DNA of 64,000 bases from Bacteroidales bacterium. Its GTDB lineage: Bacteria > Bacteroidota > Bacteroidia > Bacteroidales > VadinHA17. Location of the stretch: the NCBI GenBank assembly GCA_025358455.1, contig JANYJP010000130.1:1-64000 (forward strand), in the 5' to 3' direction. Below, piece after piece: positions 8,211 through 15,923 of this stretch (the stretch's first letter is position 1; the number at the start of each line of letters is the position of its first letter). The notes under the pieces were generated by a model. The model did no database searches. It was given only the letters and a program-made list of their open reading frames with translations, and was not told where the DNA came from. The position numbers and the translations under genes were made by a program.

Positions 8211-8784
8211 GAGGAAGAATAAGACCAGAGTTGGTAATGAAAAGCTTTATTGCTATTGAAAGGAGTATAACACCAAAAACTTTTTTGAGGATTTGCAATC
8301 CACCTGCACCCAGGACTCTTTCAAACACATATGTTAACCTAAGTACAAGATAAATTACAACCATATTCAGCATAAGAGCAATAAGAATGTTAATTGTATG
8401 GTATTCAGCTTTAAGTGACAGGATTGTTGTAATGGATCCCGCTCCTGCAATTAACGGGAACGCAATAGGGAATATCGATCCTTCCACGTGAGAATCCTGT
8501 TTAAAGAGTTCGATACCCAGGATCATTTCCATAGCTATTAAAAAAATAATAAAGGACCCGGCTATGGCAAAAGAAGAAACATCTATACCGAAAATACCAA
8601 GCAACGGACTGCCAATAAATAAAAATGCCATTAATATTAAAAAGGATATCAGAGTAACTTTCCCTGATTTGATCTTGCCGGATTTGGCTTTTATATCGAT
8701 AATTATTGGTATTGATCCCGGGATATCAATTATAGCAAAAAGCACCATAAAAGCAGCAAGGATCTCAATCAGACTCAAATGCAT
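8200..8784 (-). CDS. MarC family integral membrane protein
   Basis: A 194-residue protein made almost wholly of hydrophobic segments (six predicted membrane helices), matching the MarC/UPF0056 family. The family marks IIDIPGSIPI near the N-terminus, the central IAFPLIAGAGSITTIL and the C-terminal AIKLFI are visible. The family's function is unknown despite its name; a role in multiple antibiotic resistance has not held up. It is the first gene of an operon with rnhA and proX, with a TATCTTTG element 16 nt upstream. Confidence 0.88.
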   Translation of the reverse strand: MHLSLIEILAAFMVLFAIIDIPGSIPIIIDIKAKSGKIKSGKVTLISFLILMAFLFIGSPLLGIFGIDVSSFAIAGSFIIFLIAMEMILGIELFKQDSHVEGSIFPIAFPLIAGAGSITTILSLKAEYHTINILIALMLNMVVIYLVLRLTYVFERVLGAGGLQILKKVFGVILLSIAIKLFITNSGLILPHAR

Positions 8785-8800
8785 AATTTAATATTTAGTG

Positions 8801-8808
8801 CAAAGATA
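8801..8808 (-). promoter_or_regulatory. -7 element TATCTTTG of the marC-rnhA-proX operon
   Basis: An exact TAnnTTTG match on the minus strand, 16 nt upstream of the marC ATG. No well-spaced -33 TTTG is visible. Confidence 0.6.
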
Positions 8809-8894
8809 ATCACAAAAAATTAAAATGACTTGAAATCTGATCCGTCCTTATAGCGATATTAAAAAAGTTCACTTTAATGAAAGTTGTGAGGGGT

Positions 8895-8938
8895 TCAAAA
8901 AAACACACCCATCTCTTTTAGAAGAAGGGGGTGTTTTA
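8895..8938 (-). terminator. intrinsic terminator after the S46 peptidase
   Basis: AAAACACACCC (8900-8910) pairs with GGGGGTGTTTT (8927-8937) with one mismatch. On the minus strand it is followed by a seven-T run. It lies 17 nt after the peptidase stop codon. Confidence 0.85.
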
Positions 8939-8954
8939 TTTAATGTCTGTACAA

Positions 8955-11105
8955 TTACTGTACTATAGTCATTTCATCTACAAGGTTTTTAGCTCCTGCA
9001 TAAATATCCATTACCCATAATACGCACCGGATATCTACAACAATTGTTCTCTGAAGTTCCGGTTCGTAAGCGATATCACCGCTCATAGATTCCCAGTTAC
9101 CATCAAATGCCAATCCTATCAATTCACCATTTCCATTCATAACCGGACTTCCCGAGTTGCCCCCGGTAATATCGTTGGTTGTCAGGAAGCACACTGGCAT
9201 ATAACCTTTTGAAGAACCATATCTGCCGTATTCTTTCTTATTATTCAGATCAATAAGTTGTTTCGGCAGGTCGAATTCATAATCACCTGGTTTATACTTA
9301 TCTACAACGCCCTGCAATGTTGTATAATACTTGTAGGTAACGGCATCTCTCGGATCATAATCCTTTATGGTTCCATAGCTCAGACGCATTGAAAAGTTAG
9401 CATCCGGATATTGCGTTTTTTCAGGAGCCATTTCCATCAGAGCTGCAATCCATAATCTTTTACCCGTTGACAGACCTTCATCAAACTGACTGGATGCTTT
9501 TGATACATCTGCTGCTGTCTTATAAATTGAAGTAGTTGTAAGAACGACCGGATCTGATTCAATATTCTTAAGAACAGGTTTGTCGAGGAAAGCATTCAGT
9601 TTGGTCTCACTTGCGAATATTGATTTTGCGAACATATCATCAACAAACTTATCAATGTTCCCTTTGTACTTTTTATCAACAACATTGACAAAGAAATCCG
9701 GATGGAATTTTGCAGGTACATCTGACCTGTAAAGCTTAAGCATTGCTTTTATTGATTTATTATCAGTTGAAGCATTATAGTCTTTATAGAAATCGCTGCT
9801 GTTTGTCCTGATCTTTGCAACTTCTTCTGATACTTTCTGGGTATCTTTTGCTTTTAAAGCAGTTATCAGCCCGGTAACCATGCGGTTCAGGCTTAATAGT
9901 TCGCATCCCTGCATACATTCATTTATATATTGAAGAGTATTATAATATTCTGCTCTGCCTTCAATAGATGTTTTTATCATATTCAACACTTCGCCGTATT
10001 TTGCTTTGCGATCAGGAGTTGCAACGACCCATTTGTTAAACTGGCTTTCCAGCGCTTCTTTCTTTGATACTACGTAAAGCTTTTCAAGACTGGACTTCTG
10101 ACCAATGGAATATTTCCAGTAGTTGGAAGAACCAAAGTATTTTGATGAGTACTGAATGTTGATCTTCTGATCAGACTGCATATCCTTCATCCAGATATCC
10201 TGTTTGATACCACGTATTTTAATCCTGTCAGGATGTACGATCTGAAGCTGTTCTTTTACTTCATAAGAGGTCATATATCTGTTTGTTCTGCCCGGGTAAC
10301 CGAGAATCATGGTAAAGTCACCTTTATTCAGGTCCTTTATGGAAACTGGCAGATAGTGTTTCGGTTTAAGAGGAATATTCTTTAATGAATATGCTGCAGC
10401 TTTTCCATCAGGTGCGGTATAAACACGGAATACACTGAAGTCTACAGTATGACGGGGCCATTCCCAGTTGTCGGTATCAGAACCAAATTTACCTATTGAC
10501 TGTGGAGGGGTTCCTACTAAGCGAACGTCGTTATATCTTTCATAAACAAGAAGATAGAAGTAATTTCCGCCATAGAAACTTCCGACCTGTGCCCTGTACG
10601 AGTTACCTTCAGTAGCTTTTTTCTCAACGGCTTGCCTTGCTTCATTTATTGCAGCAGTGCGATCTGTTTCACTCATTTCCTGTTTTACATTTGCCAGCAC
10701 CTGTCCGGTAACATCTTCAATTCTTATAAGGAAAGTAGCAGAGAGATTAGGGTTTGGTAACTCTTCCTCTTTTGTTTTTGCCCAGAATCCATCGCGAAGG
10801 TAATCATGCTCAACTGAACTATGTGCCTGAATTGAACCGTAACCGCAATGGTGATTAGTGAGAATAAGTCCCTGTGAAGAGACAATTTCTCCGGTGCATC
10901 CGCCTCCGAATATTATTATTGCATCCTTTAAACTGGCCTTATTAAGACTGTAAATATCTTCAGCTGAAAGCTTCAGCCCTAATTCTGTCATCTTACCCAT
11001 GTTTAATTTTTCGATAAGCGGCAGGAGCCACATACCTTCATCAGCTTTAACTCTGATTCCAAAACCCAGGATGAGGATTACTAAAATTGACAACAATTTT
11101 TTCAT
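8955..11105 (-). CDS. S46 family dipeptidyl-peptidase, DPP7-type
   Basis: A 716-residue periplasmic serine exopeptidase that releases N-terminal dipeptides. It has a signal peptide (about 1-21) and a chymotrypsin-like domain interrupted by a helical domain. The catalytic His lies in LTNHHCGYG (His85/86), and the nucleophile is Ser651 in TGGNSGSPV. In the S46 family the residue 18 positions after this serine sets specificity: Gly in DPP7 (broad, hydrophobic P1) and Arg in DPP11 (acidic P1). Here that position is Gly (FDGNW), so DPP7-like specificity is inferred. Such enzymes feed peptide-fermenting Bacteroidota. It has its own promoter element and terminator. Confidence 0.92.
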   Translation of the reverse strand: MKKLLSILVILILGFGIRVKADEGMWLLPLIEKLNMGKMTELGLKLSAEDIYSLNKASLKDAIIIFGGGCTGEIVSSQGLILTNHHCGYGSIQAHSSVEHDYLRDGFWAKTKEEELPNPNLSATFLIRIEDVTGQVLANVKQEMSETDRTAAINEARQAVEKKATEGNSYRAQVGSFYGGNYFYLLVYERYNDVRLVGTPPQSIGKFGSDTDNWEWPRHTVDFSVFRVYTAPDGKAAAYSLKNIPLKPKHYLPVSIKDLNKGDFTMILGYPGRTNRYMTSYEVKEQLQIVHPDRIKIRGIKQDIWMKDMQSDQKINIQYSSKYFGSSNYWKYSIGQKSSLEKLYVVSKKEALESQFNKWVVATPDRKAKYGEVLNMIKTSIEGRAEYYNTLQYINECMQGCELLSLNRMVTGLITALKAKDTQKVSEEVAKIRTNSSDFYKDYNASTDNKSIKAMLKLYRSDVPAKFHPDFFVNVVDKKYKGNIDKFVDDMFAKSIFASETKLNAFLDKPVLKNIESDPVVLTTTSIYKTAADVSKASSQFDEGLSTGKRLWIAALMEMAPEKTQYPDANFSMRLSYGTIKDYDPRDAVTYKYYTTLQGVVDKYKPGDYEFDLPKQLIDLNNKKEYGRYGSSKGYMPVCFLTTNDITGGNSGSPVMNGNGELIGLAFDGNWESMSGDIAYEPELQRTIVVDIRCVLWVMDIYAGAKNLVDEMTIVQ

Positions 11106-11143
11106 ACTATAAAACTTATTTAGATTGGTTTTAAATTAATGAT

Positions 11144-11151
11144 CAAAGATA
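11144..11151 (-). promoter_or_regulatory. -7 element TATCTTTG of the S46 peptidase gene
   Basis: An exact TAnnTTTG match on the minus strand, 38 nt upstream of the ATG, in the 71-nt gap between rnhB and the peptidase gene. Confidence 0.6.
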
Positions 11152-11176
11152 ACTTTATTAATTAAAAAAGGGCTAC

Positions 11177-11776
11177 TCAAAAATCAATTTTGAGCTGAGT
11201 GTCGAAAAGATTAAATGACCTTCTGTGATACGGTGTTATTCCATATTTCAGCAATGCTGCCCTGTGGAAGGAAGTAGGATAACCTTTATTTTTATCCCAG
11301 CCATATTCAGGATATTCATTATTAATCTTTTCCATAAACTCATCGCGGAATGTTTTTGCAAGAACTGATGCCGCGGCTATAGAGAAATAAATACCGTCGC
11401 CTTTAATAATTGTCTTATGACCAAGATTTTTATAAGGGTAAAATCTGTTCCCGTCTATCAGGAGAAACTGAGGTTCTTTATCAAGTCCTTCTACTGCAAT
11501 ATGCATCGCTTTTATTGAAGCCCTGAGAATATTCATTTCATCAATTTCATTATTATCAACAAAAGCCACCTTCCAGGCTATAGCGGAATCCATTATCTCA
11601 TCCTTTAAAAAAGCTCTTTGCTTTGCTGAAAGTTTCTTCGAATCATTAAGGATGGCGTGTTTAAAGTGCTTGGGAAGGATGACTGCTGCTGCCACAACCG
11701 GTCCTGCCAGACAACCTCTTCCGGCTTCATCACAACCGGCTTCAATAAGATTATGATACAGGAATGATTTCAGCAT
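11177..11776 (-). CDS. rnhB: ribonuclease HII
   Basis: A 199-residue enzyme that nicks DNA at single embedded ribonucleotides and also degrades RNA:DNA hybrids. The N-terminal AGCDEAGRGCLAGPVVAAAV motif carries the catalytic Asp-Glu pair and the GRG loop that reads the ribonucleotide. The third acidic residue lies in LLIDGNRF, and the conserved SIAAASVLAKTFRD helix follows. Length is normal for the family. The gap to the downstream peptidase gene contains a promoter element, so rnhB is probably transcribed on its own. Confidence 0.95.
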   Translation of the reverse strand: MLKSFLYHNLIEAGCDEAGRGCLAGPVVAAAVILPKHFKHAILNDSKKLSAKQRAFLKDEIMDSAIAWKVAFVDNNEIDEMNILRASIKAMHIAVEGLDKEPQFLLIDGNRFYPYKNLGHKTIIKGDGIYFSIAAASVLAKTFRDEFMEKINNEYPEYGWDKNKGYPTSFHRAALLKYGITPYHRRSFNLFDTQLKIDF

Positions 11777-11931
11777 ATTTGGTATTCTTCCAATGATTGA
11801 GTTGTAAATTAAGGAAATATTTTAACCCCATGAAAGGAGAGCTTATCATTTTAATTGTTGGTAATGCTTATAGGTTCCTGATAAGGTATGGGTATTGGCA
11901 GGAAAAATCAATGTTTTGTCAAATAATTTTC

Positions 11932-11939
11932 TATTTTTG
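11932..11939 (+). promoter_or_regulatory. -7 element TATTTTTG of the T9SS cargo gene
   Basis: An exact TAnnTTTG match ending 21 nt before the ATG at 11961. It lies inside the longer open frame that begins at 11895, so it supports the shorter start. Confidence 0.5.
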
Positions 11940-11960
11940 AGGTGCCGGACAGATTGTAAT

Positions 11961-12464
11961 ATGGTTAAAAATACTGGGAGTTTAATACTACTATTACTAT
12001 TGGGATCAGGTTCAAACCTGTTTTCTCAGGTGTTGTCACATCAGGTGCTTGTGTGTGCCGCGGGAGTAACAGGAACCGGAACATTAGAATATTCACAGAC
12101 AATTGGAGAATCTGCAGTTGAGATATTTAATACTGCTGATCTTGTTTTAACCCAGGGCTTTCAGCAGCCAAAAATGATATTGTTAAATGTGATCCCCCCT
12201 TCAGGTAATGGTGTAAACGTATATCCTAATCCTGTAACTGACTTTATTAATGTTGAATTATTTGGCAATGTCTCACGAAAATTCAGAATAGAGATTTTTA
12301 ATATTTCAGGAACCCTTGTCAGAACCGAAAAGATAACTTATTCTGATCCGTTCTGGGAAATCCGGCAATACCCTGCTGACAAGTTAAACAAAGGTCTTTA
12401 TATTATAAGGATCGTCAGCGAAGATGGGTTAATTAACAGAACATTTAAAATTGATAAAATGTAA
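11961..12464 (+). CDS. small secreted protein with type IX secretion sorting domain
   Basis: I choose the ATG at 11961 (167 residues) over a start at 11895, because a clean signal peptide begins here (KNTGSLILLLLLGSGS, ending near LFSQ) and a -7 element lies just upstream. The middle has the LEYSQTIGE...LVLTQGFQQP pattern seen in many short Bacteroidota proteins. The last 80 residues are a type A T9SS C-terminal domain: VNVYPNPVTDFINVELFG, then IFNISGTLV, ending GLYIIRIVSEDG. Such domains direct export through the outer membrane and cell-surface attachment. The passenger part is very short and its role is unknown. The gene may form a unit with the C1q-like gene 11 nt downstream. Confidence 0.85.
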   Translation: MVKNTGSLILLLLLGSGSNLFSQVLSHQVLVCAAGVTGTGTLEYSQTIGESAVEIFNTADLVLTQGFQQPKMILLNVIPPSGNGVNVYPNPVTDFINVELFGNVSRKFRIEIFNISGTLVRTEKITYSDPFWEIRQYPADKLNKGLYIIRIVSEDGLINRTFKIDKM

Positions 12465-12475
12465 TCCGGGAAATC

Positions 12476-13135
12476 ATGTCTGTAAAAAACCTGAAGATCT
12501 GGCTTTTAGCTTTTGTTCTCACAACTGTCTCCCTGGGCAGCTTTGCACAGGATAATGTTCCATATGGGATTAATTATCAGGCGGTAGCAAGAGACAATTT
12601 CGGTAAAGAGCTGACCAGCAAGGATATTGATGTGAAATTTTCAATCATTAAAGAGACTCCTCTTGGCACCATGGTTTATCAGGAACTGTATTCGCATGTT
12701 ACAACTTCGAAATACGGAGTTTTTTCACTCGTGATAGGAAAAGGTACAGCCACAGGAGGTATTTATAACAGCTTTTCGCAGATTGACTGGAGTAAGGCTA
12801 ATCATTTTCTCAAGGTAGAAGTGAAATTTGAAAATGATTTTATCGACATGGGGACAATGCAGTTTCTTGCAGTACCTTATGCACTCTATGCCCAGAAATC
12901 GCTTGAGCCCGGACCTGCAGGACCGAAAGGCGACCCTGGCCCTAAAGGTGAATCGGGTGATCCTGCAACTGATAATCAGTATCTCTCATATATTGGTGAT
13001 ACTCTTTCAATTTCCAATGGGAATAAAGTTGGACTGACTAATCAGCTACAGGATTTGGTGCTCGATGTCAACAACAAACTGAAAATAACCAAGAATGCTT
13101 CAGCGACGGCAATTGATCTCGCCCCGTTTAAATAA
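12476..13135 (+). CDS. collagen-like/C1q-type secreted protein, N-terminal part before an in-frame stop
   Basis: 219 codons with a signal peptide (about 1-24, ending FAQ). A beta-rich domain follows (NYQAVARDNFG..., ending MQFLAVPYALYAQKS), of a type common at the start of Bacteroidota tail-fibre-like surface proteins. Next comes a short collagen-like Gly-X-Y tract (GPAGPKGDPGPKGESGDP) and one copy of a repeat (DNQYLSYIGDTLSISNGN, then KITKNASATAIDL). The frame is then closed by TAA at 13133-13135, but the same frame stays open for another 212 codons to 13774 and encodes the C1q-like end. So this is the 5' part of one gene cut by a single stop codon, or a gene with readthrough, or a sequencing error. 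Confidence 0.7.
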   Translation: MSVKNLKIWLLAFVLTTVSLGSFAQDNVPYGINYQAVARDNFGKELTSKDIDVKFSIIKETPLGTMVYQELYSHVTTSKYGVFSLVIGKGTATGGIYNSFSQIDWSKANHFLKVEVKFENDFIDMGTMQFLAVPYALYAQKSLEPGPAGPKGDPGPKGESGDPATDNQYLSYIGDTLSISNGNKVGLTNQLQDLVLDVNNKLKITKNASATAIDLAPFK

Positions 13136-13300
13136 GACCTTGCCTATAATAATACAACTGGATTACTCGGTATCTCAAATGGCGCCGGCGCTGATCTTTC
13201 TGCACTAAAAACTGCAGCTATTCAGGATATTCATTTAACCGGCAATCAGCTTACAATAGATAAAAATGCTTCTTCAGTAGGAGTAGATCTTACCAAATAC

Positions 13301-13774
13301 ATGGATAATACAGATAATCAGCAATTAGCATATTCAGAATCAAGTAAGTTGCTTTCAATAACCGGGGGCAATAGTGTGACAATCGGTACGTTGATAGCAT
13401 TCAGGGCAAAGAAAATAACGTCCGAAACTGGACTCACGGCTTCCACAGACTATGATTTTATTACACCGGAAATTATTTACAATGATGGCTCGGGATTTGA
13501 CGAGAAAACAGGAATTTTCACAGCTCCTGTACCAGGAATTTATACTTTTATAATTGGATATAATGCCACTGGTACTTTTGGTTCAAGAGAATTGAAATTG
13601 TATTTGAATGGTTCGATCTATGAAACTTTAAATACTGATATTAATGGTGGATCATCTTTAACAAGGTCTATAACAATAAAACTTATTGCCCTGGATAAAG
13701 TAAAAGTGTTATTTAATACAGGTGCCGCAAAGGAATCTGGCACAGGTTCTTTTTCCGGCTACAAGGTTTATTGA
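13301..13774 (+). pseudogene. C1q-like C-terminal part of the interrupted gene
   Basis: This segment is in the same frame as the upstream 12476-13135 segment (offset 825 nt). There are no stops between 13136 and 13774, so the open region really begins at 13136. It starts with a second copy of the repeat (TIDKNASSVGVDL, DNQQLAYSESSKLLSITGGN). It ends in a C1q/TNF-like jelly-roll of about 130 residues (FRAKKITSE, then IIYNDGSGFDEKTGIFTAPV, then a final FSGYKVY). C1q-like domains make trimers and bind diverse ligands. On its own it has no signal peptide and would not be exported. An ATG at 13301 exists, but independent translation is doubtful. Confidence 0.6.
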
Positions 13775-14143
13775 TGGAACCCCTCGAAGGTTGATTTCGC
13801 CCAATACGGTGCTTGATATTATTGTGGTAGTTCTAACATCGGGCAAAGTATGATGTTACCATATTTAAGGCCTACGGCCTATCATCCCGAACGCCAGTGA
13901 GGGATCTCCATAAGTCGTTACAGTCTTTGTAAATAATGCCATATTGTTTGATGTGCATATTTTTATATCGACTACTAACAACAACATTTCACAAGTCAAA
14001 CATTATCTGATACTTGTATTATTGTCAGAATACCTGGTGTGCAAAATTGTATAGAGAATCGGAATGAGGAATCTCCTCGGACATTACAGAAACATTTTAT
14101 TAATTGCAATGCACTCGCAATAAATAAATATGCCTGATAATGT
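13775..14143. other. 369-bp intergenic stretch with REP-like sequence
   Basis: No gene is seen. It contains the palindrome AGGCC-TAC-GGCCT at 13868-13880. A stretch beginning ATCATCCCGAACGCCAGTGA follows at about 13881-13909, and a diverged relative (CGGAATGAGGAATCTCC) lies near 14060-14076. Similar phrases recur as short interspersed repeats in many bacterial genomes. Confidence 0.5.
13868..13909. repeat. probable short interspersed (REP-like) repeat
   Basis: A perfect 5-bp palindrome with a TAC loop is followed directly by a CCCGAACGCCAGTGAGGGAT-type sequence that recurs widely between bacterial genes. Only one full copy and one diverged copy are visible in this window, so repeat status rests on recognition of the phrase. 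Confidence 0.4.
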
Positions 14144-14557
14144 TTAAATCAGAGAGATTCGTTTTCCTATCTTTCTGAAGATAACAATAGAGAAAAGAGC
14201 TGCCGCAAGGATCCCCGTAACATTACTCATTATATCCCTTATGTTATAAGATCTTCCGGGAATAAGCTTCTGATGAAACTCATCAAGTATTGCAAACACA
14301 ATCAGTGTCAGGGTGATCAATAAGAGTTTTTTATACTTCAGATTAAACTCCTTTCCCACAAATGAAAGGAATGCTATAAATGCCAATAACCCATATTCGC
14401 AAAAATGCATCAGATAGTCAAGTCTGAATTCAGATTTTGCAGTATGGATCTTTAATGTGGGTATATTTGGCAGTGATGACACAAAAATTATTATTACCGC
14501 CCAGCCAATCAGGAAATATCTGGCAAAGGGTCTGAGATATATTATCAGTTTTATCAT
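14144..14557 (-). CDS. VanZ-like membrane protein
   Basis: About 137 residues from the ATG at 14557; an upstream ATG at 14587 would add ten polar residues. A purine-rich AGGAGA lies shortly before the chosen start. Four hydrophobic segments are present. Between them are the VanZ-like marks: LDYLMHFCEYGLLAF in the second helix, and the acidic/histidine motif LDEFHQKLIPGRSYNIRDIMSN near the third, followed by GILAAALF. VanZ proteins lower teicoplanin sensitivity in some Gram-positive bacteria. In Bacteroidota the role of these homologues is unknown. It is divergent from prfB. Confidence 0.85.
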   Translation of the reverse strand: MIKLIIYLRPFARYFLIGWAVIIIFVSSLPNIPTLKIHTAKSEFRLDYLMHFCEYGLLAFIAFLSFVGKEFNLKYKKLLLITLTLIVFAILDEFHQKLIPGRSYNIRDIMSNVTGILAAALFSIVIFRKIGKRISLI

Positions 14558-14667
14558 TTTTTGGGTTCTCCTGTTTCCAACGGGCACGAAAAGTAATAAA
14601 ATCCTGTCAGTTACGCAAAGTGTACTAACTTCTCAGTCATAACTTCCCATGTTGTGTCAGAAAAGAG

Positions 14668-14675
14668 TAAATTTG
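14668..14675 (+). promoter_or_regulatory. -7 element TAAATTTG of prfB
   Basis: An exact TAnnTTTG match 15 nt upstream of the prfB ATG. A TTG at 14652-14654 is closer than the usual -33 spacing, so only the -7 element is supported. Confidence 0.5.
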
Positions 14676-14690
14676 TGCAAAACTATAGTA

Positions 14691-15783
14691 ATGATAACTA
14701 ACGAACAGATAAAGGCTTTATCGGGACGCCGCGACGCGTTAAGGAGGTACCTTTGACATCGAAGGAAAACTTGAAGTAATTGCAGAAAAGGAAAGCTTGT
14801 CACAGCAACCAGGCTTATGGAATGATCCAAAAAAAGCCGAAGAGCTTCTGAAGGGAATTGCCCGGTTAAAATCCTGGATTACAGATTTTGAAAAGATTAA
14901 CACCGCACTCGACGATCTGGTAGTGATCAACGATTTTTACAGGGATGGTGAAGCAACTGAAGAAGATATTGATAAACAGTATAGTAATTGTTTGTCAATG
15001 ACTGAGGACCTGGAGGTCCGGAATATGTTGCAGAAAGAGGAAGATCAGCTTGGTGCAATCCTGAAAATTAACTCAGGCGCTGGCGGTACCGAAAGCAATG
15101 ATTGGGCAGCCATGCTCATGAGAATGTATCTCCGGTGGGCAGAAAGAAACAACTATAAAGTAAAAGAACTTGATTATCAACCCGGTGACGAGGTTGGCAT
15201 TAAGACAGTTACGCTGGAGATTGAAGGTGAACGGGCCTATGGATATCTGAAGAGTGAGAATGGAGTCCACCGTCTGGTCAGGATCTCTCCCTTCAATGCG
15301 CAGGGAAAACGCCAGACAACATTTGCTTCAGTTTTTATTTCCCCTCTTGTTGATAATAATATTGAAATTGAAATTAATCCTGCCGATATAACATGGGATA
15401 CCTTCCGCTCAAGTGGGGCAGGAGGCCAGAATGTAAATAAAGTAGAGACAGCAGTAAGGTTAAGACACGCTCCTTCAGGATTAGTTATCGAAAACCAGGA
15501 GACCCGCTCACAGCTAAACAATAAAGAGAATGCTATGAGGATCCTTAAGTCACAACTTTATGAACTTGAACTGAGAAAACAGCAGGAAGAACAGGCAAAA
15601 ATTGAGGGTGAAAAGAAAAAAATAGAATGGGGCTCACAGATCAGATCATATGTGCTTCATCCGTATAAAATGATTAAAGATCACAGGACTAACCATGAGA
15701 GTGGTAACGTGCAGGCGGTACTCGACGGTGACCTCAACCCATTCATAAACTCATATCTGATGGAGTTTGCCGGAAAACAGTAA
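14691..15783 (+). CDS. prfB: peptide chain release factor 2 (programmed +1 frameshift)
   Basis: Release factor 2 ends translation at UGA and UAA. The first 21 codons from ATG 14691 run to an in-frame TGA at 14754-14756. The slip site is CTT-TGA-C, preceded by an internal Shine-Dalgarno sequence AGGAGG three bases upstream of CTT. A +1 shift onto TTT continues with GAC at 14755 and gives a 363-residue protein, the normal RF2 length. The stop-codon-reading tripeptide SPF (RISPFNAQG) and the peptidyl-hydrolysis GGQ motif (SSGAGGQNVNKVE) are both present. Falling RF2 levels promote the shift, so the gene is autoregulated. It must be annotated as a joined reading frame; an in-frame reading would miss the first 21 residues. 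Confidence 0.97.
14745..14757 (+). promoter_or_regulatory. prfB frameshift signal
   Basis: The CTT-TGA-C slip site and its upstream AGGAGG have the same layout as in E. coli prfB (SD-like element, 3 nt, CUU UGA C). Confidence 0.92.
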
Positions 15784-15923
15784 CTGAAACTACCGGCAGT
15801 TTTGTATTTAAGAAAGGTATATTATTGAATGCTGATACTCATATGGTTTTACATGATAAAATTCATAAAAACTATGGAGGGTAATTAGTTTTATTTGTAT
15901 CAAAATTTTCAATGGGTTAAATA

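Noticed and set aside
14797-15783. Reading prfB as a gene starting at the internal TTG (14797)
   Set aside because: The upstream 21 codons, slip site and internal Shine-Dalgarno show that the real gene starts at 14691 and uses a +1 frameshift.
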